Assembly: GCF_022808645.1 (NCBI RefSeq)
Contig: NZ_JAKZKT010000026.1
Span: 1-62,818, forward strand
Direction of reading: 5' to 3'
DNA: 62,818 bases
Source: Bacillus litorisediminis
GTDB lineage: Bacteria > Bacillota > Bacilli > Bacillales > JC228
Shown: in pieces, positions 1-11,738 of the stretch
Numbering within the stretch: position 1 is the stretch's first letter
Layout: the number at the start of each line of letters is the position of its first letter
The notes under the pieces: model-generated
The model's input: only the letters and a program-made list of their open reading frames with translations
The model's database searches: none
Told to the model about the DNA's origin: nothing
Made by a program: the position numbers and the translations under genes

Positions 1-4
1 CATA

Positions 5-81
5 TACACGTAACTCCATTTCTTTTGTCTTGTTTCTAGACAATTCAAGTATAAAAGAATTGGATGTCTACGTGTTTTTTT
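5..81 (+). terminator. Possible terminator of a gene left of the window
   Basis: A nested inverted repeat (TAGACAATTC at 37-46 against GAATT and GTCTA at 57-70, with outer ACACGTA/TACGTGT arms) is followed on the + strand by seven T (75-81). It would end a rightward transcript from outside the window. The large loops make it uncertain. Confidence 0.35.
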
Positions 82-125
82 ATGAATAAAAAGTTGTGTT
101 CAAACCCCAACAAATATTATAGAGC

Positions 126-175
126 CTAAAAAAATAGAGGCTGAATCAGGTTATATCATTACTGCTTCAGCCTCT
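126..175 (-). terminator. Rho-independent terminator of gyrA
   Basis: Perfect 10-bp arms AGAGGCTGAA (136-145) and TTCAGCCTCT (166-175) are followed, on the minus strand, by a run of T. It lies directly downstream of the gyrA stop codon. Confidence 0.85.
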
Positions 176-191
176 GAATTACTATACTAGC

Positions 192-2687
192 TTATGCTTC
201 CTCTCCAATATTGTCCTGATTTTCGTAGTCTTGCTCATCATCATGTGCTTTTTCTTCTTCCTTTTCTACCTTTGCAACAGTTGCAACGTGATCCTGTTGT
301 TCATCAAGTCTAATCAAACGGACTCCTTGCGTATTACGCCCCATTGTGGAAATATCATTAATTGCCATACGGATTAGCACACCATTCGCTGTAATAATCA
401 TCAAATCTTCTTCGCCGGTTACAGCTTTCATGCTAACTAATTCTCCATTTTTCTCTGTAATATTGCAGGTTTTAATTCCTTTTCCTCCACGGCCTTGAAT
501 TCGATATTCTGTCGCTGGGGTTCGTTTTCCATATCCATTTCTGGTGACAATAAGAATTTCAGAATTTTCTTCCAAAATCTCCATTCCTATTACTTCATCA
601 TCGTCATCTAGTGTAATACCTTTAACCCCTGAAGCTGTACGGCCCATTGAACGGACATCTGTTTCAGGAAAGCGGATAAGCATTCCTTTTTTAGTGCCAA
701 TAATGATTTCTTTCGTGCCATCAGTTAGACGGACAGAGATAAGTTCATCCTCTTCACGTAGTGATACAGCAATTAATCCAGAAGTACGAATATTAGCAAA
801 TGATGAAAGCGGTGAACGTTTAGAAATTCCGTGTTTCGTTGTAAAGAACAGATACCAATCATCGACAAATTCTTCTACTGGAATAATCGCATTAACCCAT
901 TCATCTTTATCTACTTCAAGAAGATTGATGATCGGCAAGCCTTTTGCAGTCCTGCTGAACTCAGGGATTTCATAACCCTTGGCACGATAAACCTTCCCTT
1001 TATTCGTAAAGAATAGGATGGTGTCATGTGTAGAAGTGGTTAATAAATGTTCGACAAAATCATCTTCATTTGTACCCATTCCTTGAACACCGCGTCCTCC
1101 GCGTTTTTGAGAGCGATACGTAGATATTGGAAGACGTTTAATATAGCCATTATGAGTTAATGTAATGACGATGTTTTCTCTTGGAATTAAATCCTCGTCT
1201 TCAATATTTTCTACACCGCTGATTGTGATTTCAGTGCGTCTCTCATCGTTAAAACGCTCTTTAATCTCTGTAAGCTCTTCACGAATAATTTCTAATACTT
1301 TTTCTTCATCAGCTAAAATCGCCTTTAATTCTGCAATTAATTTGACTAATTCAGTATATTCTTCTTCAATCTTGTTTCTTTCAAGTCCTGTTAAACGCTG
1401 CAAACGCATATCTAAAATAGCTTGAGCTTGTTTTTCAGATAGATTGAATTGATTCATTAACCCTTCCCGTGCAATATCTGTTGTTTCAGAAGCACGAATA
1501 AGAGCAATAATTTCATCGATATGGTCTAATGCAATTCGCAAGCCTTCCAGAATATGGGCTCTTGCTTCTGCTTTTTTAAGATCAAATTCGGTCCGTCTCC
1601 GAATCACAATTTTTTGATGTTGAAGATAGTGGCTTAGAGCCTGCTTAAGGTTTAATACCTTAGGCTGCCCGTCTACAAGAGCAAGCATATTGATACCAAA
1701 GCTTGTTTGCAAGGCAGTATGTTTATAGAGGTTATTGAGCAATACGTTCGCATTGGCATCCTTGCGAACCTCAATGACAATCCTCATTCCATTACGGTCC
1801 GACTCATCACGTAAATCTGTAATTCCGTCAATTTTTTTATCGCGTGCAAGCTCTGCAATTTTTTCAATGAGCCTTGCTTTATTCACCTGATATGGAATTT
1901 CATTTACGATAATCGTTTGTTTCCCATTTGCCTTTTCTTCAATTTCTACTTTAGCCCTGATCGTAATAGAACCTTTACCTGTTTCATAAGCTTTTCTGAT
2001 CCCGCTTCTTCCTAAAATCAGTCCGCCTGTAGGAAAATCAGGACCAGGGATGTAATCCATAAGCTCTTGAATCGTAATGTCCGGATCCTTACTCAAAGCT
2101 AGTACACCATCAATGACCTCACCGAGCTGATGAGGAGGAATATTGGTAGCCATTCCTACAGCGATTCCGGATGTTCCATTCACTAAAAGATTAGGAAATC
2201 GTGATGGAAGTACAGCAGGTTCCTTTTCGGAACCATCGTAGTTATCTTGATAATCGATGGTGTCCTTTTGGATATCACGAAGCAGCTCCATTGAGATTTT
2301 AGACATTCTTGCTTCGGTATAACGCATCGCAGCAGCAGAATCTCCATCAACTGAACCGAAGTTGCCATGACCGTCTACTAGCATGTAACGATAGTTAAAA
2401 TCCTGTGCCATCCGTACCATTGTGTCATAAACAGCTGAGTCACCGTGAGGGTGGTACTTACCGATAACTTCCCCAACGATACGCGCCGATTTTTTGAATG
2501 GTTTATCGGCTCTCATTCCTAAGTCATGCATTGCATATAAAATTCTGCGATGTACTGGCTTTAAACCATCCCTTACATCTGGAAGAGCACGAGAAACAAT
2601 AACACTCATCGCATAATCAAGGAAAGATGAGCGCATTTCCTGACTTATATTTACTTCCATTACATTTGAATTTGGCATTTCAGCCAT
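192..2687 (-). CDS. gyrA: DNA gyrase subunit A
   Basis: GyrA is the breakage-and-rejoining subunit of the A2B2 gyrase that puts negative supercoils into DNA with ATP. The 831-residue protein is full length. The catalytic tyrosine is Tyr123 (AMRYTE). The quinolone-determining stretch [10 protein letters not shown] lies at 79-88, with Ser84 as in sensitive strains but Asp at 88, where B. subtilis has Glu. The GyrA box QKRGGRG is near residue 528, in front of the DNA-wrapping C-terminal beta-pinwheel, and the tail is acidic. A strong AAGGAGG lies upstream of the ATG. It follows gyrB in the usual Bacillus order and ends at a clear terminator. Confidence 0.98.
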   Translation of the reverse strand: MAEMPNSNVMEVNISQEMRSSFLDYAMSVIVSRALPDVRDGLKPVHRRILYAMHDLGMRADKPFKKSARIVGEVIGKYHPHGDSAVYDTMVRMAQDFNYRYMLVDGHGNFGSVDGDSAAAMRYTEARMSKISMELLRDIQKDTIDYQDNYDGSEKEPAVLPSRFPNLLVNGTSGIAVGMATNIPPHQLGEVIDGVLALSKDPDITIQELMDYIPGPDFPTGGLILGRSGIRKAYETGKGSITIRAKVEIEEKANGKQTIIVNEIPYQVNKARLIEKIAELARDKKIDGITDLRDESDRNGMRIVIEVRKDANANVLLNNLYKHTALQTSFGINMLALVDGQPKVLNLKQALSHYLQHQKIVIRRRTEFDLKKAEARAHILEGLRIALDHIDEIIALIRASETTDIAREGLMNQFNLSEKQAQAILDMRLQRLTGLERNKIEEEYTELVKLIAELKAILADEEKVLEIIREELTEIKERFNDERRTEITISGVENIEDEDLIPRENIVITLTHNGYIKRLPISTYRSQKRGGRGVQGMGTNEDDFVEHLLTTSTHDTILFFTNKGKVYRAKGYEIPEFSRTAKGLPIINLLEVDKDEWVNAIIPVEEFVDDWYLFFTTKHGISKRSPLSSFANIRTSGLIAVSLREEDELISVRLTDGTKEIIIGTKKGMLIRFPETDVRSMGRTASGVKGITLDDDDEVIGMEILEENSEILIVTRNGYGKRTPATEYRIQGRGGKGIKTCNITEKNGELVSMKAVTGEEDLMIITANGVLIRMAINDISTMGRNTQGVRLIRLDEQQDHVATVAKVEKEEEKAHDDEQDYENQDNIGEEA

Positions 2688-2803
2688 AAGGAAAACCTCC
2701 TTAAAATCAAACCCTAGATATCATTACAAAGGTTATAAAAAACTATGAAAAGCAGGATAGGTTTGAATATCTATCCTGCCTGTTCTAGGCGATTCGCTTT
2801 CTT

Positions 2804-4741
<1,938 letters not shown>

Positions 4742-4766
4742 CTATTTCTATCCCAATTCGTAACGA

Positions 4767-4997
4767 CTATAGGCTCTTGAGTTTACATCTTTTTTTCAAT
4801 GTTTGGGAAGAAAAGGGGGATTGGTAAATAAAATCTTTTGTTATAACAAAGGATTTTATGACCCCTTTCGATAGCCTGTGAATTTTGTCGTTGTTATTTG
4901 TTATAAATTCCATGATAAAGTCTGACGATGATTCATCAATAATGGCAACGATATCATCAGTTCGGACAACCATTTCTTCACCCACATGTAAATACAT
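4767..4997 (-). CDS. remB: RemB (YaaB), DUF370 regulatory protein
   Basis: This 76-residue protein begins MYLHVGEEMVVRTDDIVAIID and matches the DUF370 family in length, sequence and position between recF and gyrB. In B. subtilis RemA and RemB influence matrix and osmoprotection genes; RemA is a DNA-binding protein, and the role of RemB is less clear. GAGGTGC precedes the ATG by a normal distance. It is spaced 13 nt from recF and 37 nt from gyrB, so it is part of the dnaN-recF-gyrBA transcription block. The C-terminus is rich in Lys and Arg. Confidence 0.9.
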   Translation of the reverse strand: MYLHVGEEMVVRTDDIVAIIDESSSDFIMEFITNNNDKIHRLSKGVIKSFVITKDFIYQSPFSSQTLKKRCKLKSL

Positions 4998-5010
4998 AGT
5001 GCACCTCAGA

Positions 5011-6126
5011 CTAATTCCTGCTTAAAGTACCTGATTCTACATACCAAATAGTCGCATCATCTAAAACTTGATGATCAATTCCTTCTGTACTTGTCGTTGT
5101 AACAAAGGTTTGGACCTTACCTTGTATCGTATTTAAGAGATGAGATTGCCGATGATCATCCAATTCTGATAAAACATCGTCTAAAAGAAGAATGGGATAT
5201 TCACCTATTTCTTTATTAATTAATTCAATCTCAGCAAGTTTAACAGATAAGGCTGTAGTTCTTTGTTGTCCTTGGGAACCATATGTTTGAACATTTTTAT
5301 CATTTACATAAAATTCCAAATCATCTCGATGCGGCCCTGCTAAGGTCACGCCACGCTCCCATTCGCTATCTCTTATTTTAGCAAATTTTTCTTGTAATCC
5401 CTCTATTATTTTCGACAATTGTTCATTTTCTGATACATGTACAGAAGGGCGATACCGAAGTGTTAAATTCTCTTTCCCGCTCGTTATACCTGAATGGATG
5501 GGACGCGCCCAGCTCTCTAAGAGGCGAATAAATTCAAACCGTTTTTGAATGATTTGGGCCGCCAATGCAATTAGCTGTTCCGTAAATACATCCAACATCA
5601 TGTTATCTTTTGACTTTGAAAGCTTTTGCATTTTTAAAAAGTGATTTCGCTGTGAAAGTGACTTTTGATATTGACTGAGCGTGTGCAAATAAACAGGAGA
5701 AACTTGTCCAATCTCCATGTCAATAAAGCGCCTTCTGATTTGCGGATTCCCTTTTACTATATTTAGATCTTCGGGGGCAAACATAACTACGTTCATATGC
5801 CCCACATAACGGCTAAGTTTTGATTGTTCAATGTGATTAACTTTAGCTTTTTTTCCCTTTTTTGAAATTACAAGCTTCATAGGCAAAGAAGCATGTTTTT
5901 TTTGTATACTACCTTCTATTTTAGCATAATCTTGTTCCCAGCGGATTAATTCTCTATCTTGCGAAGTACGGTGGGACTTAGCCATGGCCAATACATATAT
6001 GGATTCCATCACATTCGTTTTACCCTGTGCATTTTCGCCTTTTATGACATGGATTTTATCATCGAAATTGACCTCAAGATGCTCGTAATTCCTATAATTT
6101 TTTAAAATCAGTTCTTTAATGTACAT
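5011..6126 (-). CDS. recF: DNA replication and repair protein RecF
   Basis: RecF is an SMC/ABC-like ATPase that, with RecO and RecR, loads RecA on gapped DNA. The Walker A motif GENAQGKT is at residues 30-37. The signature GSQGQQRT and the Walker [12 protein letters not shown] are near the C-terminus, as in all RecF proteins. At 371 residues it is full length. It starts 13 nt after yaaA and is followed by remB with a 13-nt gap, so it is cotranscribed with them. Confidence 0.97.
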   Translation of the reverse strand: MYIKELILKNYRNYEHLEVNFDDKIHVIKGENAQGKTNVMESIYVLAMAKSHRTSQDRELIRWEQDYAKIEGSIQKKHASLPMKLVISKKGKKAKVNHIEQSKLSRYVGHMNVVMFAPEDLNIVKGNPQIRRRFIDMEIGQVSPVYLHTLSQYQKSLSQRNHFLKMQKLSKSKDNMMLDVFTEQLIALAAQIIQKRFEFIRLLESWARPIHSGITSGKENLTLRYRPSVHVSENEQLSKIIEGLQEKFAKIRDSEWERGVTLAGPHRDDLEFYVNDKNVQTYGSQGQQRTTALSVKLAEIELINKEIGEYPILLLDDVLSELDDHRQSHLLNTIQGKVQTFVTTTSTEGIDHQVLDDATIWYVESGTLSRN

Positions 6127-6139
6127 CTTGAGTCTTCCT

Positions 6140-6352
6140 TTATCCTATAATTTTGAAGTCCCCCACATCTGGGATCTCGATTTTATCTCCAGGCTTTAAT
6201 TTTCTGCCTCTGCGCTGCTCTTTTTCTCCGTTTACCCTAACTTCATTTTCCTCTAAAAACCATTTAGCTAAGCCACCTGATCCAATCACATCAATCATTT
6301 TTAAAAATTGGCCTAATGTTACATATTCAGTCTCAATTTGAACAGATTTCAA
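6140..6352 (-). CDS. yaaA: YaaA/RlbA, S4-domain RNA-binding protein
   Basis: A 70-residue protein with a single S4 RNA-binding fold ([18 protein letters not shown], then [15 protein letters not shown]). The family sits between dnaN and recF in most Bacilli and is associated with 50S ribosome assembly. The start is TTG at 6352, preceded by AAGGGGC at 8-nt spacing; no ATG fits the alignment. It is tightly followed by recF. Confidence 0.93.
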   Translation of the reverse strand: MKSVQIETEYVTLGQFLKMIDVIGSGGLAKWFLEENEVRVNGEKEQRRGRKLKPGDKIEIPDVGDFKIIG

Positions 6353-6635
6353 AAATAATCGCCCCTTTTCCTGTGGATAACATATATTTCGTGCCAGATT
6401 AATTCCACGATCAGGCGTTTTTATTTCAGGTTAAACATTCTGTGAAACCCTAACCTGCAAATAATCGTTCTACCTCGATTTTGCCCCTTTGCAGTCATTT
6501 TATAATTCGGCTAAACAAAAAAGGAGCCGACCTGGTTCAAAGCACCTTTAAGCACATATTCCATGTTTACATAAGCAAACAATTTACATTCTGTGTTTAT
6601 TGGCCTTAGAACTGATCGGTCAGCCCAAGTGATCA
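6353..6635. other. dnaN-yaaA spacer
   Basis: This 283-bp spacer holds the yaaA ribosome site, a GTGGATAA-like sequence near 6372, and a block at about 6465-6535 (TCGTTCTA ... AAAAGGAGCCGACCT) that is partly repeated at about 50052-50083. I see no open frame with a plausible start. Confidence 0.5.
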
Positions 6636-7772
6636 TCAAAATGTTCGAACAGGAAGGATTAACTGGAGAATGAAATCATTATCAATTGAACGAATGACGA
6701 ACGGTCTCATGGCTCCAGTAAAACTAATCTTTATTTCGGTTGAATCAATAGCTTTTAATGCATCCATTAAATATTTTCCGCTAAAGGATATTTTCAATTC
6801 TTCACCTATAATCGATTGAGTTTTTACAATTTCAACGACTCGTCCTATTTCTGGTGAATCAGAAGAAATTTCTATAGAATCATTTCCAATGATAGAAAAT
6901 TTAACAACATTATTTCTTCCTTCTCTTGCCAATAAAGAAGCCCGGTCTATTGCTTGAAGGAACTCTTTTGCATTCAAAATAACATCTGTCTTACTTTCGT
7001 TTGGAATTAATCTTGATGTATCCGGATAATTTCCTTCTAATAATCTAGAAAAGAATAATAAATTTTTTGTTTTAAATAGAATTTGATTTTGCGTCAGTAC
7101 CATTTCAATTGGATCCTGACTATCATCCAAAATTTTATTTAATTCATTTAAGCTTTTTCCTGGAATCACAACACTATGAGAATGATTTAATTCGCTTTCC
7201 AGCGGTGCTTTTCTCCAGGCCAGTCTATGGCTGTCAGTAGCCACACAAGTCAATTCATTATTTTCAATTCTCCAATGAACGCCGGTTAAGATAGGTCTTG
7301 TTTCAGATGTTGAAACAGCAAATACAGTTTGCCGAATTATTGCTTTTAATAGATCAGTCGGCAATTTGTAGACTTCTTCTTCTTCAATTTGCGGCAATCG
7401 AGGATATTCTTCCGCATCTAATCCATTAATAGAGAATTCTGCATTCCCTGATTTTATAAAGGTTTGCAAGTTATCTTTAACTTCAATCATGACCGTATCT
7501 TCTGGCAATTTGCGAATAATATCATTAAAAAATCTTGCCTGAAGAACAATACTTCCTGTTCTCTCAATTTCTACGATTATCTGTTCATCTTCTACTTTAG
7601 GTATAATCGTTTCAATCGATATATCTGAGTCGCTGCCTGTTAATGTAACGCCTTCCTCTGTAACCAACAGTTTGACACCTGTCAAAATAGGTATGGTGGT
7701 TCTAGAAGAAACAGCCTTCATTACATCCTGTAAGCTTTCAACAAGCCGGTCCCTCTGAATCGTAAATTTCAT
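6636..7772 (-). CDS. dnaN: DNA polymerase III beta subunit (sliding clamp)
   Basis: DnaN forms the ring clamp that tethers the replicative polymerase. The 378-residue protein opens with MKFTIQRDRLVESLQDVMKA and ends in LILPVRTF, both typical of the family, and spans the three repeated clamp domains. GGAGGATCG precedes the ATG. It follows dnaA on the same strand; in B. subtilis the two form an operon controlled by DnaA. The 302-bp gap between them contains the unwinding part of oriC. Confidence 0.98.
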   Translation of the reverse strand: MKFTIQRDRLVESLQDVMKAVSSRTTIPILTGVKLLVTEEGVTLTGSDSDISIETIIPKVEDEQIIVEIERTGSIVLQARFFNDIIRKLPEDTVMIEVKDNLQTFIKSGNAEFSINGLDAEEYPRLPQIEEEEVYKLPTDLLKAIIRQTVFAVSTSETRPILTGVHWRIENNELTCVATDSHRLAWRKAPLESELNHSHSVVIPGKSLNELNKILDDSQDPIEMVLTQNQILFKTKNLLFFSRLLEGNYPDTSRLIPNESKTDVILNAKEFLQAIDRASLLAREGRNNVVKFSIIGNDSIEISSDSPEIGRVVEIVKTQSIIGEELKISFSGKYLMDALKAIDSTEIKISFTGAMRPFVIRSIDNDFILQLILPVRTF

Positions 7773-7919
7773 GGTTTTCGATCCTCCATTTTATTGGACA
7801 TTGTGCCTTTTTCATTAGTAAAAAATATTTGGATACTGAACTTTTATAATTGGCGATTCCGCTTTTCTCTATCATCTCACATTTTTTTCCTTTATGAAAT
7901 TAAAAATGTCAAATGACAT

Positions 7920-8065
7920 GTCTATTATTTATTCTTTTTTAATAAAAATATAGTAATAATAGTACTAGGTGCTGTGGATTTGTGGATAAGTTCATTTTAT
8001 GAAAGGAAACACAGCCTATCCACATGTGGACAGACTGTGTATATTCTATGTCCGGTTATTCACAG
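7920..8065. other. oriC: oriC, unwinding side: DnaA boxes, DnaA-trios and AT-rich zone
   Basis: DnaA-box-like 9-mers lie at 7973-7981 (one mismatch), 7981-7989 (perfect TGTGGATAA), 8016-8024, 8025-8033 and 8056-8064 (TTATTCACA). On the dnaN side, 7948-7967 reads TAGTAATAATAGTACTA, i.e. a run of DnaA-trios, followed by AT-rich DNA. Boxes, then trios, then AT-rich DNA in the direction dnaA to dnaN is the arrangement of the B. subtilis basal unwinding system. Confidence 0.88.
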
Positions 8066-8074
8066 TACACACAT

Positions 8075-9421
8075 CTATATTTTTAGCATTTGTTTGATTT
8101 GTTTGATCTGCTGCTGTAATTGAGGATCGGAATCTAGCATTTTTGAGATTTTTTCATGAGCATGAATAACGGTTGTATGATCTCTTCCGCCAAATTCCTC
8201 GCCAATTTTAGGCAATGAGAAATCCGTGAGTTCTCTTGATAAATACATGGCAATCTGTCTTGGAAAAGCAATTGATTGGGTCCGTTTTTTAGCTTTAAAA
8301 TCTTCAAGTTTTACATTGAACTGTTCTCCAACAACCCGCTGGATGTCAAGAATCGTTATTACTTTTGGCTTCGAGCTTGGAATGATATCCTTAAGTGCTT
8401 CAGCAGCTAAATCTGCATTTATATCTTTATTGATTAAAGACGAATAGGCAACAACCCGTATTAACGCCCCTTCAAGTTCACGGATGTTCGAGTCAATTTG
8501 ATTCGCAATATAGAGCATAACTTCATTTGGAATATCCAGACCTTCTGCTTTTGCCTTTTTTCTTAAAATGGCAATCCTGGTTTCCAGATCAGGGGGTGTA
8601 ATGTCGGTAATTAATCCCCATTCAAACCTTGAACGCAGCCGTTCCTCTAAAGTTGGAATTTCTTTAGGCGGCCGGTCACTTGAAATAATAATTTGCTTAC
8701 TTTCTTCGTGCAGTGTGTTAAACGTATGGAAAAACTCTTCTTGTGTTGATTCTTTCCCCGCTAAAAACTGAATATCATCAATTAATAGTACATCCACATT
8801 TCGATATTTATTTCGAAAATCAACCGCTTTGTTGTCCCGAATCGCATTAATAAATTCATTTGTAAATTTTTCAGAAGATAAATAGACAACCTTCGCTTTT
8901 GGATTATGTTCAATCACATAGTGACCGATTGAATGCATTAAGTGCGTTTTTCCTAATCCTACACCCCCATAAATAAACAATGGGTTATATGCCTTTGCCG
9001 GAGCTTCAGCTACAGCAAGTGAAGCGGCATGGGCAAATCGGTTACCAGATCCAATAACGAATGTATCAAACGTATATTTGGGATTTAGCATACTTTGCGG
9101 AATGTCAGCAGGCTCTTCCACTGCTTCAATCCTCTTTGAAGGAAGAATGACATCAAAATCATCCTCTTGTTTACTCTGAGGAATGATAAATTTTACTTCA
9201 AGCTTTTCACCTGTGAGTTCAAAAAGGATGTTTGATACGAGTTGACTGTAATGACCCTCAAGCCAATCGCGGGCAAACTCATTTGGTGCTACCACATCGA
9301 GGGTATTTTCTTTTAATGAATGAGCTTTTGTCGATTTTAGCCACGTTTCATAGCTTGGCTTACTGATTTTCTTTTTGACACTCTCCAGTACTTTTTCCCA
9401 CAGGTCATCTAAATTTTTCAA
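8075..9421 (-). CDS. dnaA: Chromosomal replication initiator DnaA
   Basis: DnaA binds the DnaA boxes and opens oriC when bound to ATP. Domain I (about 1-80) interacts with helicase and regulators, and 81-110 is a variable linker. The AAA+ domain has Walker A GGVGLGKT (152-159) and Walker [10 protein letters not shown]. Domain IV ends with the box-reading signature [11 protein letters not shown]. The start is TTG at 9421, after AAAGGAGGG with proper spacing; the frame matches the family from residue 1. The protein is 448 residues. Its own promoter region is the second DnaA-box group, so autoregulation is likely. Confidence 0.98.
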   Translation of the reverse strand: MKNLDDLWEKVLESVKKKISKPSYETWLKSTKAHSLKENTLDVVAPNEFARDWLEGHYSQLVSNILFELTGEKLEVKFIIPQSKQEDDFDVILPSKRIEAVEEPADIPQSMLNPKYTFDTFVIGSGNRFAHAASLAVAEAPAKAYNPLFIYGGVGLGKTHLMHSIGHYVIEHNPKAKVVYLSSEKFTNEFINAIRDNKAVDFRNKYRNVDVLLIDDIQFLAGKESTQEEFFHTFNTLHEESKQIIISSDRPPKEIPTLEERLRSRFEWGLITDITPPDLETRIAILRKKAKAEGLDIPNEVMLYIANQIDSNIRELEGALIRVVAYSSLINKDINADLAAEALKDIIPSSKPKVITILDIQRVVGEQFNVKLEDFKAKKRTQSIAFPRQIAMYLSRELTDFSLPKIGEEFGGRDHTTVIHAHEKISKMLDSDPQLQQQIKQIKQMLKI

Positions 9422-9429
9422 AAATCAAA

Positions 9430-9575
9430 CCCTCCTTTGCCCGCAACCTTCTCTTTTTCGTCACGAGTTATGTAAAGATTGCTCTTTACAACAAAACATA
9501 CGTTTCTAGCAATCTTTGAAGCTAGAAACGGCTTCAGAATAGATACACTCTTTACGAGTCTTTATCCGAAGCCTT
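9430..9575 (-). promoter_or_regulatory. Structured dnaA 5' leader
   Basis: In the minus-strand leader three hairpins can be drawn: CGTTTCTAGC/GCTAGAAACG (9501-9510 and 9521-9530, perfect 10 bp), GTAAAGA/TCTTTAC (9472-9489), and GGCTTC/GAAGCC around 9530-9572 with an inner ACTC/GAGT pair. A GAAGC/GCTTC pairing competes with the first. No strong U-tract follows, so this is not a plain terminator. Confidence 0.45.
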
Positions 9576-9616
9576 TAAAATAATGATTTAATTATAAAAA
9601 TGAGTGCTTAGTAAAA

Positions 9617-9933
9617 TGTGGATAAAAATATAATAAGGAAAAAAAGAGACTTTTCGACATTACGCACGATTTGTGGACAACTTTTATTCAGAGGTTGGGG
9701 AAAACTATCCACATACTATCCACAGTTTGTGGATAAATCGATTATCCACAACACTTTATCCTCAAGTAAAACAAGATTATCATATCAAATTGTGCTATGA
9801 TTCGCAATGCATTTCTTGCATTATCCACAAGAAAAACAATTTGTGAGTATCTTTTTTCCACAAGAAGATAATTTGTGCAAAAAATGTCGGGAACCTGTGC
9901 AGATAATGAAAAATTTGTCAAATATTATCCACA
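9617..9933. other. oriC: oriC, dnaA-promoter side: DnaA-box cluster
   Basis: Perfect DnaA boxes (TTATCCACA or its complement) lie at 9617-9625, 9728-9736, 9742-9750, 9821-9829 and 9925-9933. One-mismatch boxes are at 9672-9680, 9705-9713, 9716-9724 and about 9854-9862. This is the upstream half of the bipartite origin seen in B. subtilis (incA/incB). The rest of the 9422-10116 gap is AT-rich and has no credible gene. Confidence 0.92.
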
Positions 9934-10032
9934 GCTTTAAATGACTTGGATTTTGCTGTTCTATAACAGAAATATTGTTAAATTTAATGAAATTCAAATG
10001 TATTTCTATAAATTTGCTGTAAAGAAGGAGCC

Positions 10033-10061
10033 TTGACATCATCAAGCCAGATACTTATAAT
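10033..10061 (+). promoter_or_regulatory. Consensus sigma-A promoter of rpmH
   Basis: TTGACA (10033-10038), a 17-bp spacer and TATAAT (10056-10061) match both consensus hexamers exactly. It faces rpmH, 56 bp before the start codon. Confidence 0.92.
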
Positions 10062-10116
10062 GAGAAAGAATGTCTTTAAAGCAGCAAATTGTTATTCCTC
10101 AGAGGAGGTGTCATAC

Positions 10117-10251
10117 ATGAAAAGAACATACCAACCTAATAAACGTAAAAGAAGCAAAGTACATGGCTTCCGTCAGCGTATGAGCACAGCTAACGGCCGT
10201 AAAGTATTAGCTCGCCGTCGCCGCAGAGGAAGAAAAGTACTTTCTGCATAA
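10117..10251 (+). CDS. rpmH: 50S ribosomal protein L34
   Basis: The 44-residue, very basic protein ([20 protein letters not shown] at the start, RKVLSA at the end) is the standard L34. AGGAGGTG precedes the ATG. The frame is open further upstream but only this start gives the family length. It is the first rightward gene from oriC and is served by a consensus promoter and its own terminator. Confidence 0.98.
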   Translation: MKRTYQPNKRKRSKVHGFRQRMSTANGRKVLARRRRRGRKVLSA

Positions 10252-10252
10252 G

Positions 10253-10282
10253 CCACTGAATAGGATCAGTGGTCTTTTTTTT
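10253..10282 (+). terminator. Terminator of rpmH
   Basis: CCACTGA (10253-10259) pairs with TCAGTGG (10266-10272), followed by TCTTTTTTTT. Confidence 0.9.
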
Positions 10283-10427
10283 ACATAGATAAAGCGAAAT
10301 GCTCTTTTGCTCCGCTGTTTTTGGACTTTAGGCTGTAAAGAGTACATAGAAGCTTTTGACTGATATTTTGTGATTTTGGAAATCCTTCTGATTAGTAGAA
10401 AGAATTTATAGTAAGTCAGGTGTTTTC

Positions 10428-10793
10428 ATGAAAAAAGAGTTAAGAGTCAAAAAAAATGAAGATTTCCAAGTTATTTTCAAAAAAGGAAAATCTGTTGCAA
10501 ATCGGCAATTTGTTGTTTATAGCTTAAAAAAAGAGGAACAACCCTATTTTAGGATTGGAATTTCTGTAAGCAAAAAGATAGGAAACGCAGTAAAACGAAA
10601 CTATATTAAACGATGTATCCGTAAATTTTTTCAGGATTATGCACAAGATATTCGCGCTGGATATGATTATGTAATTATAGCTAGGAAACCAACTTCCGAC
10701 ATGGATTACCACCAAATGGAGAATAGCCTCACACATGTTTTGCGTCTTGGTAAAATAGTAAATGTACAACTTTCCGCAACCAAAAAAAAATAA
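10428..10793 (+). CDS. rnpA: Ribonuclease P protein component
   Basis: RnpA is the protein partner of the RNase P ribozyme that trims tRNA 5' ends. The 121-residue basic protein holds the RNR-type motif GNAVKRNYIKRCIRK in its middle, and starts MKKELRVKKNEDFQ as in other Bacilli. The ATG at 10428 has AGGTG upstream. It lies 176 bp after rpmH, beyond the rpmH terminator, so it probably has its own promoter or relies on read-through. Confidence 0.96.
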   Translation: MKKELRVKKNEDFQVIFKKGKSVANRQFVVYSLKKEEQPYFRIGISVSKKIGNAVKRNYIKRCIRKFFQDYAQDIRAGYDYVIIARKPTSDMDYHQMENSLTHVLRLGKIVNVQLSATKKK

Positions 10794-10961
10794 TCCATAT
10801 CTCTATCATATTTTGACTTAATTTATAGAAGGTATTTTCTATTTTTCCTAGAACTATATTAAAGCTGGAATGCATATAAGGAATAATGGTACAATACCTT
10901 TTGAATGTTTAGATTTTTTAAATGGATACAACTGAAGCAGTTTAGTTAGGAGGCAATACGC

Positions 10962-11738
10962 TTGAAAAAACGCATGGGGTTATTACTCAGCTTAATCGTC
11001 CTAGTGATGCTATTATCTGGGTGTACCGAAATTAATCAGGATATCACGAGTGAAAGTGAAGGCATTTGGAATGAATATTTTGTCTATCCGCTTTCTTGGC
11101 TCATTATTTACACTTCTAACCTGGTAGGAGAAAATTATGGATTAGGTTTAATCATTGTTACATTATTAATTCGTTTTGCGATCTTGCCATTAATGATTAA
11201 GCAGACAAAAAATACAAAAGCAATGCAGGCACTTCAGCCAGAGATGGAAGAACTTCGTAAAAAGTACAGTTCTAAAGACCAGGCAACTCAGCAAAAGCTT
11301 CAGCAAGAAATGATGCAGCTTTTCCAAAAGCACAATGTGAACCCGCTTGCAGGATGTTTTCCTTTATTAATTCAAATGCCAATCCTAATTGCTTTCTATC
11401 ATGCGATCATGAGAACACCTGAAATCGGTGAGCATAATTTCTTATGGTTTGACTTAGGGGCAAGAGATCCGTATTTTATCCTGCCTTTAATCGCAGGTGC
11501 AACAACCTTCCTGCAGCAAAAGATAATGATGGCTGGAGCAGCAAATACACAGCCGCAAATGCAAATGATGCTTTGGCTTATGCCAATTATGATCATTATT
11601 TTTGCAGTATCACTGCCATCCGCTTTATCTCTATACTGGGTTGTGGGAAATATCTTTATGATTATTCAAACTTTAGTTATTAAAGGACCAGATCTCAAAA
11701 CTAGGGCTGAGACTGGGAAAGCAGGGGGAAGTAAATAA
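10962..11738 (+). CDS. yidC: Membrane protein insertase YidC1 / SpoIIIJ
   Basis: This lipoprotein insertase helps proteins into the membrane; in B. subtilis the copy next to rnpA is SpoIIIJ, needed for forespore signalling. A lipobox LLSGC puts the lipidated Cys at residue 21. About five membrane segments follow, with the hydrophilic loop [19 protein letters not shown] and the glutamine-rich KLQQEMMQL typical of the family. The start is TTG at 10962 with GGAGGC upstream. A possible extended -10 (TGgTACAAT) lies near 10886. The jag gene begins at the next base after the stop. Confidence 0.95.
   Translation: MKKRMGLLLSLIVLVMLLSGCTEINQDITSESEGIWNEYFVYPLSWLIIYTSNLVGENYGLGLIIVTLLIRFAILPLMIKQTKNTKAMQALQPEMEELRKKYSSKDQATQQKLQQEMMQLFQKHNVNPLAGCFPLLIQMPILIAFYHAIMRTPEIGEHNFLWFDLGARDPYFILPLIAGATTFLQQKIMMAGAANTQPQMQMMLWLMPIMIIIFAVSLPSALSLYWVVGNIFMIIQTLVIKGPDLKTRAETGKAGGSK

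Noticed and set aside
9618-10045. Two open frames within the DnaA-box region
   Set aside because: They are made of DnaA boxes and AT-rich origin DNA and lack ribosome sites.
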